The position numbers were made by a program, and so were the translations under genes. A stretch of 40,335 bases of DNA from Devosia psychrophila (GTDB lineage: Bacteria > Pseudomonadota > Alphaproteobacteria > Rhizobiales > Devosiaceae), in the NCBI RefSeq assembly GCF_000971275.1, contig NZ_LAPV01000074.1:1-40335 (forward strand), read 5' to 3'. The notes under the pieces are model-generated. The model made no database searches. It worked only from the letters and a program-made list of their open reading frames with translations, and was not told where the DNA came from. Positions 32,139 to 40,251 of the stretch are shown in pieces. The stretch's first letter is position 1. The number at the start of each line of letters is the position of its first letter.

Positions 32139-33911
32139 GTGGCTATAACCCCCCGGCGTTCAAAGTCTATTGCGACTGCGGCCCTGCCCGAAGGTCCCTA
32201 TGAGGCCGAAAGTGCCCCTCCGGGGCGCTCGACCTCGAATGCGGCTATGCTGCAGACAATCGAATTCGTCGATTCCCTTCGGGGGCAGGGTAGCGAAAAC
32301 CTTGGACTTGACCTGCGCGACCTGGGCATCGTGCTGCATCTGGTGCGCAATCACGTGAGCGGGCGGCTCACCACGATGGCATGCTTGGCAGCCGCCTCGG
32401 GCCTTAGCTACGGCACCGCTTTCCGGGCGATCGAGGGGCTGATCGGCAGCGGTCTTATTGTTCGTCGCCCCCGCACAGCCACCGGCCGATCCTTCTCGCT
32501 GCATCCCTCGTCCGAGCTGTTGCGCCGGTGGCAGCTCTTTGCCGGCCATACGCGGCGCCTGATCGAGCAGATCGCCAGCGATGTGTCGCAAGCGGTTCGG
32601 AAGCCGGCCGCCGACATGGCAGCGGTGATTGCGCCGCCCACCGTCCTGGAAAACAAGCTCGCGCTGCCACGCGGCCTGCGCTTGCTGGTCCATGCAGATC
32701 CCACCTTCATGGCGATGAATGCGCTCAAACGGCAGTTCGAGATGATCCTGGGCGTTCCGATCCAGAGCAAGGCGTTGTCGATCGACCGGCTGTGGGCTGA
32801 AATCGTCCAGAACGGACAGCGGCCGGTCTCGGCTTACGACATTATCGCCTGCGACTTGCCCTGGTTTGGCGACATGGTCGGGAGAAATCGGTTAAGACCG
32901 CTCGACGACCTGATCGCCGGGTCCGAAATGGACATGGCTGACTTCCTGCCCGACGCAGTGGTGAGTGCCCGTCGCCGTGGCCGGCAGTATGGCATTCCGC
33001 TGCTGAGCACGGCGGAGCTTCTTGCCTATCGCACCGATTTGCTGGACGACGCGGGCCTGGCGCCCCCGCGAACGACGGTAGAGACGCTTGCTGTGGCCCG
33101 GGCGCTGCACGCGCCTGAGCGTGGCCGCTTCGGCATCGCCTGGAATGGCGGCCGGGGGACGGCGCTGGGCCACACCTTCATGGTCGCCATGGCCGCTCAC
33201 GGCCAGCCGATCGTAAACCTTGGCCAAACCGCGGATGGCTTCCTGCCCGAGGACATGACCGAGGACCATCTGCGGCCGATGTTCGACAGCGAAGCTGCTC
33301 ACGCCGCAGCTGACTATCTGACCGAGCTTCTGGCAGTCTCCCCGCCAGACATCCTCAGCATGACCTGGTACGACCGCGCCCGCGCCTATGCCAGCGGCCA
33401 CACATCGCTCGCTTATGCCCACACGCTGCTCGTTACCCTGTTTGAGAGTGATCCGGCCTCTCCGGCGTATCGCAAAACCGGCTATGTACCGCAGCCCATC
33501 GGACTAGGCGGCCGGCCGATTTCCCCGCTCGGTGGTTACGCTCTCGCCCTTCCCAGTAATATCGCACCGGAACGCGTCGCACCCGCCTGGGCGGCGTTGG
33601 CTGCCCTGACCTCAGCCAGCGCCGCCAAGCTTTTCATGACCAATGGGAGCCTCGCGAGTCCGCGCTTTAGCGTCAATCGCGATCCCGAAGTGCAGGCACT
33701 CTCGCCGGTCATTGGGGTGGTCGATGCCATAGCGCGAAAGGGTGTGCTGCGCGCCTGGCCGCGCCCGCCGGTTCCTGGCATTTCCGCGCTCATCGCCATT
33801 GCGGGCGAGGAGATCCACGACATGCTGAGCGGGCTAAAGACCCGTGCCGTCGCGCTGGCCACTGCCCAGAACCGTGCCGAAGCGGTCATGCGAGGGCTGG
33901 ATCGCGACTAA
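32139..33911 (+). CDS. Winged-helix regulator fused to a solute-binding-protein (SBP_bac_1) domain
   Basis: 590 residues, cytoplasmic (no signal peptide or membrane helix). Residues 1-50 look disordered. Residues about 57-125 form a winged helix (LGIVLHLVRNHVSG, LAAASGLSYGTAFRAIEGLIGSGLIVRRPR, then a wing). From about residue 176 to 550 the protein resembles family-1 extracellular solute-binding proteins: RLLVHADPTFMAMNALKRQFE, YGIPLLSTAELLAYRTDLLDDAG and PLGGYALALPSN. That is the class used by the maltose-type transporter encoded immediately downstream (34961-36265). I infer a ligand-responsive regulator whose sensor derives from a periplasmic binding protein. Start GTG 32139 has no clear ribosome-binding site; ATG 32247 is a possible alternative and keeps both domains. 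Confidence 0.82.
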   Translation: MAITPRRSKSIATAALPEGPYEAESAPPGRSTSNAAMLQTIEFVDSLRGQGSENLGLDLRDLGIVLHLVRNHVSGRLTTMACLAAASGLSYGTAFRAIEGLIGSGLIVRRPRTATGRSFSLHPSSELLRRWQLFAGHTRRLIEQIASDVSQAVRKPAADMAAVIAPPTVLENKLALPRGLRLLVHADPTFMAMNALKRQFEMILGVPIQSKALSIDRLWAEIVQNGQRPVSAYDIIACDLPWFGDMVGRNRLRPLDDLIAGSEMDMADFLPDAVVSARRRGRQYGIPLLSTAELLAYRTDLLDDAGLAPPRTTVETLAVARALHAPERGRFGIAWNGGRGTALGHTFMVAMAAHGQPIVNLGQTADGFLPEDMTEDHLRPMFDSEAAHAAADYLTELLAVSPPDILSMTWYDRARAYASGHTSLAYAHTLLVTLFESDPASPAYRKTGYVPQPIGLGGRPISPLGGYALALPSNIAPERVAPAWAALAALTSASAAKLFMTNGSLASPRFSVNRDPEVQALSPVIGVVDAIARKGVLRAWPRPPVPGISALIAIAGEEIHDMLSGLKTRAVALATAQNRAEAVMRGLDRD

Positions 33912-34038
33912 CGTCAATGGTGGGGGCGAACTTATCCAGGTTGGACATATTTGCGGGTGTTGCCCTCCAGCGCAGTGCACTAAGCCATAAGCACCAACGC
34001 AAGGCCTAACCCGGCGCGCAAAACGCCGAACAGAGGCT

Positions 34039-34056
34039 CGGAATCGTACGATTCCG
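34039..34056. promoter_or_regulatory. Perfect 18-bp palindrome, candidate operator
   Basis: CGGAATCGTACGATTCCG reads identically on both strands. It lies 37 bases before the TTG start of the first gene of the maltose-type operon and 128 bases after the winged-helix/SBP fusion gene. A perfect palindrome of this length in a regulatory gap is unlikely by chance and is the natural candidate binding site for the adjacent regulator. I see no second copy in the window. Confidence 0.65.
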
Positions 34057-34092
34057 GGGTCGGGATTGCCTTGCCTGCACGAGGAGGAATTG

Positions 34093-34920
34093 TTGAAACT
34101 GGCATTCAATACCTGGGTCTATTCGAGCTTTCCGGTATGGGTGCCGGCCTACCCCCTCGAAGAGGTCATCAAGCGCATCGCCCGCATCGGCTATGATGGC
34201 ATCGAGATCGGCGCGGCCAGTCCGCACGCCTATCCCGAATACCTGAACAAGGAGCGCCGCCGCGAAATACGACAGATACTGGATGATAATGGGCTGGCGC
34301 TTTCAAGCATGCTGCCCGCCCCGGGTGGCGGCCCCGGCTTCAACGTCGCCTCGGCAAATCCGCTGGAGCGGGCCGGTGCCATCGACCAGTACAAGCAGGT
34401 GGCAGAGCTTTGTGCTGAATGGGGTGGCAAGACCCTGCTTTACGTCGCCGGCTGGCAGGTCTACGGCACCAGCCGCGAGCAGGCCTGGGCCTGGAGCCGC
34501 GAGGCATTGTCGGAAATCGCCGACTTTGCGCGTCCGCTTGGCATCACGGTCGCCGTCGAACCAACTTCGTCGGACAGCAATCTGGTCGACGATTGTGACG
34601 ACCTGATCGCCATGTTGGCCCAGGTTGACCGCCCCAACGTCAAGGCGATGTTCGACACCTTCCATACGCTCTACCGCAGCGAAGTGCCCACCGACTACGT
34701 CCACCGGCTGGGCCGCGACCTGACCCACATCCATCTTGCCGACGTCAACCGCGAGCCCCCCGGCAGCGGCGTGGTCGACTACCGGAGCCTGCTCGACGCC
34801 CTCAAGTCCGAGGGCTTCGACGGATACTTGACCATGGAGATCGGCTTCAACCGTCGCAATGTGGAGCCCGACGACATGGCACGACGCGCCCATGACTACA
34901 TACGATCGCTGCTGGCCTGA
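34093..34920 (+). CDS. Sugar phosphate isomerase/epimerase-like TIM-barrel protein
   Basis: 275 residues. Likely metal-site and barrel motifs: GIEIGAASPHAYPEYL, VAVEPTSSDSN, AMFDTFHTLYRSE, THIHLADVNREPPGSG and LTMEIGFN. The N-terminus KLAFNTWVYSSFP is typical of the AP endonuclease 2 barrel family. TTG 34093 was chosen because GAGGAGG lies 5 bases upstream; ATG 34066 would add nine residues that do not fit the family. It opens the second sugar operon, mirroring the gene order of the first (barrel protein, then binding protein, then permeases). The substrate is unknown; an epimerase, hydratase or hydrolase role on a keto-sugar is likely. Confidence 0.88.
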   Translation: MKLAFNTWVYSSFPVWVPAYPLEEVIKRIARIGYDGIEIGAASPHAYPEYLNKERRREIRQILDDNGLALSSMLPAPGGGPGFNVASANPLERAGAIDQYKQVAELCAEWGGKTLLYVAGWQVYGTSREQAWAWSREALSEIADFARPLGITVAVEPTSSDSNLVDDCDDLIAMLAQVDRPNVKAMFDTFHTLYRSEVPTDYVHRLGRDLTHIHLADVNREPPGSGVVDYRSLLDALKSEGFDGYLTMEIGFNRRNVEPDDMARRAHDYIRSLLA

Positions 34921-34960
34921 GACCGCGCCATCCCATTCCCATTCATAGAAGGAGGAAACT

Positions 34961-36265
34961 ATGACACTTTCGACCCAGCGGCACCTGCCGTTGCTGCTAG
35001 CTGCCGGCATTGCCGCCAGCGTCACGATCCAGCCGACGGCCGCACAGACCGTGGTCACACAGTGGGACCAGTTCGCCATGGCCGGCATCACGGCTGCCGG
35101 CCCGGCGATGGACGAGCTGATCACCGCCTGCGCTCCCGATCTCAATGGCGCCTCGGTGCTCCGCACCATCGCGCCCTCGATCGGCATCCGCGATAGCTAT
35201 CGTCTTGCCGTTTCCGCCAAGAAGACACCAGACCTCGCCTACACCTGGCCGGCCGCATCGGTGCTGGCAGGCTATGCCCGGGTCGGCGCACTGGCACCGC
35301 TCGATGACTATTACGCGCAATATGGCTGGGAGGGCATCAACGGCTTCTACCGCGGTCGCAACAGCTTTGAGGGCGCCATCTATGGCGTACCGATGGAGCA
35401 GGACCTTATGGGGGTCTATTACAATCCCGCGCTGTTCTCGGAAAATGGCATCGCCGTCCCCACCACCTATGCCGAGTTCCAGGCGGCGGCGGCGGCCTTC
35501 AAGGAAAAAGGCATCACCCCAATTGCCTTCGGCAACCGGGACCGCTGGCCGGCGACCAATACCCTGAGCCTGCTGCTTGGCCTCACAGCCGGCAAGGATG
35601 TGGAGGAAACGGTGCTGTTCGGCGATGCGCCCTGGGCCAATGACCAGTTCAAACTGGCCGCCGAAACCTTCCAGTCCTGGGCCGAGAACGACTACTTCCC
35701 CAAGGGTTTCAATGGCATCGGCTATGACGAAGCCAATGCCCTGTTTCTATCCGGCCGCGCCGCCATGACCATTACCGGCACCTGGGTGTTGCAGGACATG
35801 GCGCGGGGGGCTTCGTTTGATCTCGGCGTGTTCATGCTGCCGCCGATCGCCGACGGTGTGGCGCCGGGCACAATGTGGGGCGAGGGCTCGCAGTGGCAGG
35901 TTTCTGCCAATGCCAGCCAAGATGTCAAGGACGCCGCCGCAGCCTATATCAACTGCCTGATCTCGCCGACCAGCCGCGAAGTCTGGGTCGAGAAGGGCTA
36001 CCTCGTTCCCATTGGCACGACCCCCCAAGAGCTTGAGCAATGGGATGCTCTGCCCATCGTTAAGTCGTTTTACACGCAAGGTCTGGCAACGCCCGATACC
36101 AACTTTTACGACCTGCATACAACCCTGCCCGAAAGCGTGACCCAGGTACTCTATGCCGAGCTGCAGCGGTTGGTCGGCGGCGACGCCACCGCGGATGAGT
36201 TCCTGGGCACCATGGACGCCGCCTGGCAAGCAGCCATCGACAATGGCGAGCGCTGGGTGCCCTGA
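34961..36265 (+). CDS. Maltose-type ABC transporter solute-binding protein (SBP_bac_1 family)
   Basis: 434 residues. Signal peptide MTLSTQRHLPLLLAAGIAA with probable cleavage after TAAQ or nearby. Family-1 features: GAIYGVPMEQDLMGVYYNPALFSENGI (about 140-166), the AFGNRDRWPATN segment, LFLSGRAAMTITGTWVLQDM (about 260-280) and MWGEGSQWQVS. The ribosome-binding site GAAGGAGG is very strong. It feeds the two MalF/MalG-like permeases downstream. A strong hairpin separates it from the permease genes. Confidence 0.92.
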   Translation: MTLSTQRHLPLLLAAGIAASVTIQPTAAQTVVTQWDQFAMAGITAAGPAMDELITACAPDLNGASVLRTIAPSIGIRDSYRLAVSAKKTPDLAYTWPAASVLAGYARVGALAPLDDYYAQYGWEGINGFYRGRNSFEGAIYGVPMEQDLMGVYYNPALFSENGIAVPTTYAEFQAAAAAFKEKGITPIAFGNRDRWPATNTLSLLLGLTAGKDVEETVLFGDAPWANDQFKLAAETFQSWAENDYFPKGFNGIGYDEANALFLSGRAAMTITGTWVLQDMARGASFDLGVFMLPPIADGVAPGTMWGEGSQWQVSANASQDVKDAAAAYINCLISPTSREVWVEKGYLVPIGTTPQELEQWDALPIVKSFYTQGLATPDTNFYDLHTTLPESVTQVLYAELQRLVGGDATADEFLGTMDAAWQAAIDNGERWVP

Positions 36266-36281
36266 CCCGCCGTGCTCTCCC

Positions 36282-36306
36282 GGGCGGGCTCCAACCGAGC
36301 CCGCCC
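36282..36306 (+). terminator. Strong hairpin between maltose-type binding-protein and permease genes
   Basis: GGGCGGGCTC (36282-36291) pairs perfectly with GAGCCCGCCC (36297-36306) across a 5-base loop, followed by TTTC. It is located inside the operon just after the binding-protein stop, as in the other two transporters of this window. Confidence 0.7.
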
Positions 36307-36332
36307 TTTCACGCCCAAGACGCGAGTGAGCC

Positions 36333-37193
36333 ATGCTGACCACCCGATCCGCCTATCTGTTTCTGCTGCCCTCACTGACGCTTTACCTGCTGTTCGTTGG
36401 CCTGCCGATCCTGCAAGTCTTCGGCTTCAGCTTCTTTGCGTGGGACAACGGCATTGCCGGCGATTTCATTGGCCTCGCCAACTACGGCCGGCTGCTGGGG
36501 GATAGCGTGTTCTGGACCGCGCTCTGGCACAACGCCATCTGGGTGGTGCTGACGCTGGCCTTTCCGCTGCTGGCCGGGCTGGTCATTGCGGCCATCCTGG
36601 CCGACCGCAATGCCAATGTTGTGCGCTGGCTGGGAGCCATCTACTTCATCCCGCGCACCATTCCCCTGGTGGTTGCCGGAATAATCTGGGGCTGGATCTA
36701 CAACCCGATCTTCGGCCTGCTCAATTTCGGGCTCGAGGCGGTCGGTCTCGGCGGACTGGCAGGAGCCTGGCTGGCGCAGGAGAGTACAGCCCTGCTGTCA
36801 CTCAATGTGGTGGGCGCATGGACCTTCTTCGGCTTCTGCGTGATCATCTACCTCGCCGCTATCCAGTCCATTGACCCCGCACTTTATGAAGCCGCCTCGA
36901 TTGATGGGGCCAGCTGGTGGCGGAAGTTCCGCGATCTCACAGTTCCGCTGCTGCGCGGTTCCACCCTGTTCCTTGGGCTTTATGCCGCCATCGAGGCGAT
37001 GCGTTTCTTCGATCTGGTATGGGTCACCACGCAGGGTGGCCCGGGTTACGCGACCGAAGTGCTGACCACGCATATCTACAAGACTTTTTTCCTGGTCGGC
37101 GACTTCGGCTACGCAGCCACCCTCTCGGTGGTCTTGCTCATCATCGTTCTCGCGATCAGCGCCGGCGCGTTTACCCTGCTGAGGAAGCCATGA
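36333..37193 (+). CDS. Maltose-type ABC transporter permease (MalF/UgpA-like)
   Basis: 286 residues, six transmembrane helices, lacking the large periplasmic insert of E. coli MalF, as is usual for sugar permeases of this class. The EAA loop is clear: LYEAASIDGASWWRKFRDLTVPLL at about residues 185-208. The N-terminus SAYLFLLPSLTLYLLFVGLPILQVFGFSF is the first helix. Its stop overlaps the next permease start (ATGA). Confidence 0.93.
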   Translation: MLTTRSAYLFLLPSLTLYLLFVGLPILQVFGFSFFAWDNGIAGDFIGLANYGRLLGDSVFWTALWHNAIWVVLTLAFPLLAGLVIAAILADRNANVVRWLGAIYFIPRTIPLVVAGIIWGWIYNPIFGLLNFGLEAVGLGGLAGAWLAQESTALLSLNVVGAWTFFGFCVIIYLAAIQSIDPALYEAASIDGASWWRKFRDLTVPLLRGSTLFLGLYAAIEAMRFFDLVWVTTQGGPGYATEVLTTHIYKTFFLVGDFGYAATLSVVLLIIVLAISAGAFTLLRKP

Positions 37194-38008
37194 CCAAGAG
37201 CACCCGACTTTTCCAGAACTTGCTACTCCTGGTCTTCGCGCTTTACGCATTGGTGCCGGTCTATCTCGTGTTCCTGGCCGCCATCCGCAGCGAAGCCGAC
37301 CTGTTTTCCGGCCCCCTAACGCTGAGCTGGCCGATCAATTTTGCCAATTTCGGTCGTATCTGGAGCGAGGCGGGCTTTGCCACCTATTTTCTCAACAGCG
37401 TCATCACGGCGGTCAGCGTCACCATCCTCGTGCTGCTGACGGCCCCGCTGGCGGGCTTCGCCTTCGCCAAACTGCGCTTTCCCGGCAAAGAGATATTGTT
37501 CGCACTGTTTCTCGCCGGGCTCGTCGTGCCGGCGCCTTCGGTGATCGTGGCGCTCTATGGCAACCTGCAGGCGCTTGGGCTCATCGACAACCGGATCGGA
37601 GTGATCCTGCCGCAGGCGGCGCTGCTGATGCCGTTCTCGGTCTTCATGATGCGCACGGTAATGCAGGACGTACCGGACGAGCTGATCGAAGCGGCCGTGA
37701 TGGACGGGGCAGGGCTCCTCAAGCTCTTCCTCACCATCGTCGTGCCGGTCGTCAAACCCGGTCTTATGTCATTGGGCCTCATCACTTTTCTCTTCGCCTG
37801 GCAGGAATACCTGCTGCCCCTGGTGGTCTTCCAGACTGAGAGCCTCAAGCCGCTGACGGTGGGCGCGGCAAGCCTGCAGGGCCGTTACGGCGTCGACTAT
37901 GGCGGAATCGCCGCCGCGGGGCTGATCGCCTTTGCGCCCCTCGTCGTGCTGTTCCTCGCCATGCAGCGATCCTTTGTGCGCGGCCTCACCGCCGGCGCCG
38001 TCAAATAG
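37190..38008 (+). CDS. Maltose-type ABC transporter permease (MalG/UgpE-like)
   Basis: 272 residues, six helices. The EAA loop reads LIEAAVMDGAGLLKLFLTIVVPVVKPG (about 162-188). The N-terminus LVPVYLVFLAAIRSEADLFSG is followed by INFANFGRIWSEAGFATYFLNS, the typical MalG periplasmic segment. ATG 37190 overlaps the MalF-like stop; an alternative frame start at 36917 would lie wholly within the previous gene. It pairs with the preceding permease to form the channel. Confidence 0.93.
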   Translation: MTKSTRLFQNLLLLVFALYALVPVYLVFLAAIRSEADLFSGPLTLSWPINFANFGRIWSEAGFATYFLNSVITAVSVTILVLLTAPLAGFAFAKLRFPGKEILFALFLAGLVVPAPSVIVALYGNLQALGLIDNRIGVILPQAALLMPFSVFMMRTVMQDVPDELIEAAVMDGAGLLKLFLTIVVPVVKPGLMSLGLITFLFAWQEYLLPLVVFQTESLKPLTVGAASLQGRYGVDYGGIAAAGLIAFAPLVVLFLAMQRSFVRGLTAGAVK

Positions 38009-38021
38009 CAGGAGAATTCCA

Positions 38022-39056
38022 GTGTCGCAGATGCAAGCCGTCTTTCTGCCGGGCAACAAACAGGTGGAAATCCGCTCGATTCCCGTTCCCGAAGTGGGGC
38101 CAGACGATGTGCTGGTCGAAATGCACGCCTCCTGCATTTGCCGCAGCGATCTCAGCCTGTACTACGGCAACGCCGTGGTGGGCGGTGGCAATGCGACCGG
38201 CGGCTTTGTCTGCGGCCATGAGCCGGCGGGCACCCTCGTGGCCATCGGCGCAGCGGTGACCGAGTTTGCCGTTGGGGATCGCGTCGCGGTCTATCTCGCC
38301 ATCGGTTGTGGGGTTTGTGCCCATTGCCGGCGCGGCGACATGCACCTCTGCGCCAAGTGGAAATGCCTTGGGTTCACGATCGATGGCGGCAACGCCGAGT
38401 TCCTCAAGGTGCCGGCACGCAATCTGCTGAAAGTGCCCGATCACATGTCGGCAGTGGCCGCCGCCATATCCACCGATGCCTTCGGCACGCTGTTTTCCGC
38501 CTGCCGAAAGGTGGGCGTCAACGGTCTATCGCGCATTGGCATCTGGGGTCTCGGGCCGATGGGGTCCAGCGGCGTGCTGGCGGCCAAGGCGCTTGGTGGC
38601 CAGGTGGTGGCGCTCGACCCCATCGCCGAGAGAAGAGAGTTTGCCAAAAAGCTCGGCGCCGACCTAGTGATCGACCCCACCGATCCTCAAGCCGCCGAGG
38701 CCATTCGGGAATTCTCGGGCGGTGAGGGGCTGACGGGCGCCATCGATTGCTCCGGCAACACCGCGGCGCACAACATGGCTCTCGATGCCCTGGCCCCGCT
38801 CGGGCGCATGGCCTTTGTCGGCGAAAACGCCCAGACCACCATCCGCCCCAGTGACCAACTCATCCGCAAGCAACTGACGGTGTTCGGTTCCTGGTACTTC
38901 GGTATCAACGAATACCAGGACATCCTCACCACCATTGCGACGCACAAGATCGACCTGGAACGGCTCGCCACACACACCTTCCGGCTCGACGAAGCCGAAA
39001 CCGCCTTCCGCCTCTTTGATCAACGCGAAACCGAAAAGGCCGTGTTCGTCCGCTAG
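38022..39056 (+). CDS. Zinc-dependent alcohol/sugar dehydrogenase (MDR superfamily)
   Basis: 344 residues. Catalytic-zinc ligands are expected at the Cys of [10 protein letters not shown] and the GHE motif (CGHEPAGTL). Structural-zinc cysteines stand in [15 protein letters not shown]. The NAD-binding motif is [19 protein letters not shown]. Polyol or sugar secondary alcohols are the usual substrates in this position. Start GTG 38022 has AGGAG 7 bases upstream; ATG 38031 is in frame and nearly equivalent. It is embedded between permease and ATPase genes of the second sugar operon, so it probably oxidises the imported polyol/sugar or reduces a keto-sugar intermediate. Confidence 0.92.
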   Translation: MSQMQAVFLPGNKQVEIRSIPVPEVGPDDVLVEMHASCICRSDLSLYYGNAVVGGGNATGGFVCGHEPAGTLVAIGAAVTEFAVGDRVAVYLAIGCGVCAHCRRGDMHLCAKWKCLGFTIDGGNAEFLKVPARNLLKVPDHMSAVAAAISTDAFGTLFSACRKVGVNGLSRIGIWGLGPMGSSGVLAAKALGGQVVALDPIAERREFAKKLGADLVIDPTDPQAAEAIREFSGGEGLTGAIDCSGNTAAHNMALDALAPLGRMAFVGENAQTTIRPSDQLIRKQLTVFGSWYFGINEYQDILTTIATHKIDLERLATHTFRLDEAETAFRLFDQRETEKAVFVR

Positions 39057-39076
39057 ACCGACCCGGAGTTGCTTTC

Positions 39077-40081
39077 ATGGCCAGACTAACGATCAGCAAT
39101 CTCGACAAACGCTTCGGCGCCTTCGACATCCTCAAGGATGTGAATCTGGAAATCCCCTCAGGGGAATTCGTCGTCTTCGTCGGCCCCTCGGGCTGCGGCA
39201 AGTCGACCCTGCTGCGCTGCATTTCGGGGCTTGAAGCGGTCAGTGGCGGTACGCTGAGCATCGATGGCGTCGATGTAACCAAAGTGCCTCCGTCTCAGCG
39301 CGGCATCGCCATGGTGTTTCAGTCCTACGCGCTCTATCCGCATATGAGCGTCTTTGACAACATGGCTTACGCCCTCAAGATCCAGAAGCTTGGCAAGGCC
39401 GAGATTGAAGCAAAGGTGCGCGACGCGGCGCGCAAGCTGCAGCTTGATCTGTTGCTGGATCGACTACCGCGCCAACTCTCGGGCGGCCAGCGCCAGCGCG
39501 TTGCCATCGGCCGTGCCATCGTGCGCGACCCCAAGGTGTTCCTGTTTGATGAGCCGCTCAGCAACCTGGACGCCGCGCTGCGCGTGCAGACCCGGCTGGA
39601 AATTGCGGCGCTGAAACAATCGCTCCCGGGCACGACTATGATCTATGTCACCCATGATCAGGTCGAAGCCATGACACTGGCCGACCGGATTGTGGTGCTC
39701 AATGCGGGCCGGGTGGAACAGGTTGGCACGCCACTGGAACTCTATGAACGCCCTGGTTCCGTGTTCGTCGCAGGGTTCATCGGCTCTCCAAAGATGAACC
39801 TGCTTGCTGGTGCCGAAGCGGCGAAATTTGGCGCCGCTACCATCGGTGTCCGACCCGAACACTTGGCCTTCGGCCAGCCGGGGGAAGGCTGGGCTGGAAC
39901 TGTAATGCGTACCGAACACTTGGGTTCGGAATCCTACGTCTATGTAGACGTCGGCTCCGACGAGCCGATGATTGTGCGAACGCCCGGTACTGCGGCGTTC
40001 GCCCAGGGCGATGCTGTGGCCCTGACTGCCGATGAGGGAGCCATTCTACGTTTTGATGCCGGTGGCAGTCGGCTCGCATAG
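39077..40081 (+). CDS. Maltose/glycerol-phosphate-type ABC transporter ATP-binding protein (MalK/UgpC-like)
   Basis: 334 residues. Walker [10 protein letters not shown] (about 36-44), Q-loop [14 protein letters not shown], signature [16 protein letters not shown], Walker [13 protein letters not shown] and H-loop [15 protein letters not shown]. The C-terminal TOBE-type regulatory domain ([26 protein letters not shown]) is present but about 30 residues shorter than in MalK. It energises the MalF/MalG-like permeases encoded upstream. It is the last gene of the operon; no clear terminator hairpin follows. Confidence 0.94.
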   Translation: MARLTISNLDKRFGAFDILKDVNLEIPSGEFVVFVGPSGCGKSTLLRCISGLEAVSGGTLSIDGVDVTKVPPSQRGIAMVFQSYALYPHMSVFDNMAYALKIQKLGKAEIEAKVRDAARKLQLDLLLDRLPRQLSGGQRQRVAIGRAIVRDPKVFLFDEPLSNLDAALRVQTRLEIAALKQSLPGTTMIYVTHDQVEAMTLADRIVVLNAGRVEQVGTPLELYERPGSVFVAGFIGSPKMNLLAGAEAAKFGAATIGVRPEHLAFGQPGEGWAGTVMRTEHLGSESYVYVDVGSDEPMIVRTPGTAAFAQGDAVALTADEGAILRFDAGGSRLA

Positions 40082-40212
40082 GTTGTGCCCGATTGTCTTG
40101 GAGTGAGTGCCGCCCGGTTCCATGTCGTCGTTGGGGCAGGCGCACTCATAGTTTCTGTGAGCTGCCGAGGCACGCTCTGGCTCACAAGGTCTGCCATCCT
40201 GAAATTCAGATT

Positions 40213-40225
40213 CGCATAATATGCG
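40213..40225. promoter_or_regulatory. 13-base odd palindrome in the terminal intergenic region
   Basis: CGCATAATATGCG is symmetric around its central A. Symmetric sites of this kind occur upstream of IclR/GntR-regulated genes in related bacteria. A similar but 2 bases shorter motif, CGCATTATGCG, lies at 7606-7616. No gene start is recognisable beside it; the ATG-led frame on the minus strand (from 40156 downward) shows no family similarity, so the site may be orphaned. Confidence 0.35.
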
Positions 40226-40251
40226 GACTGGAACAGTGGAATAGTTGCTCG

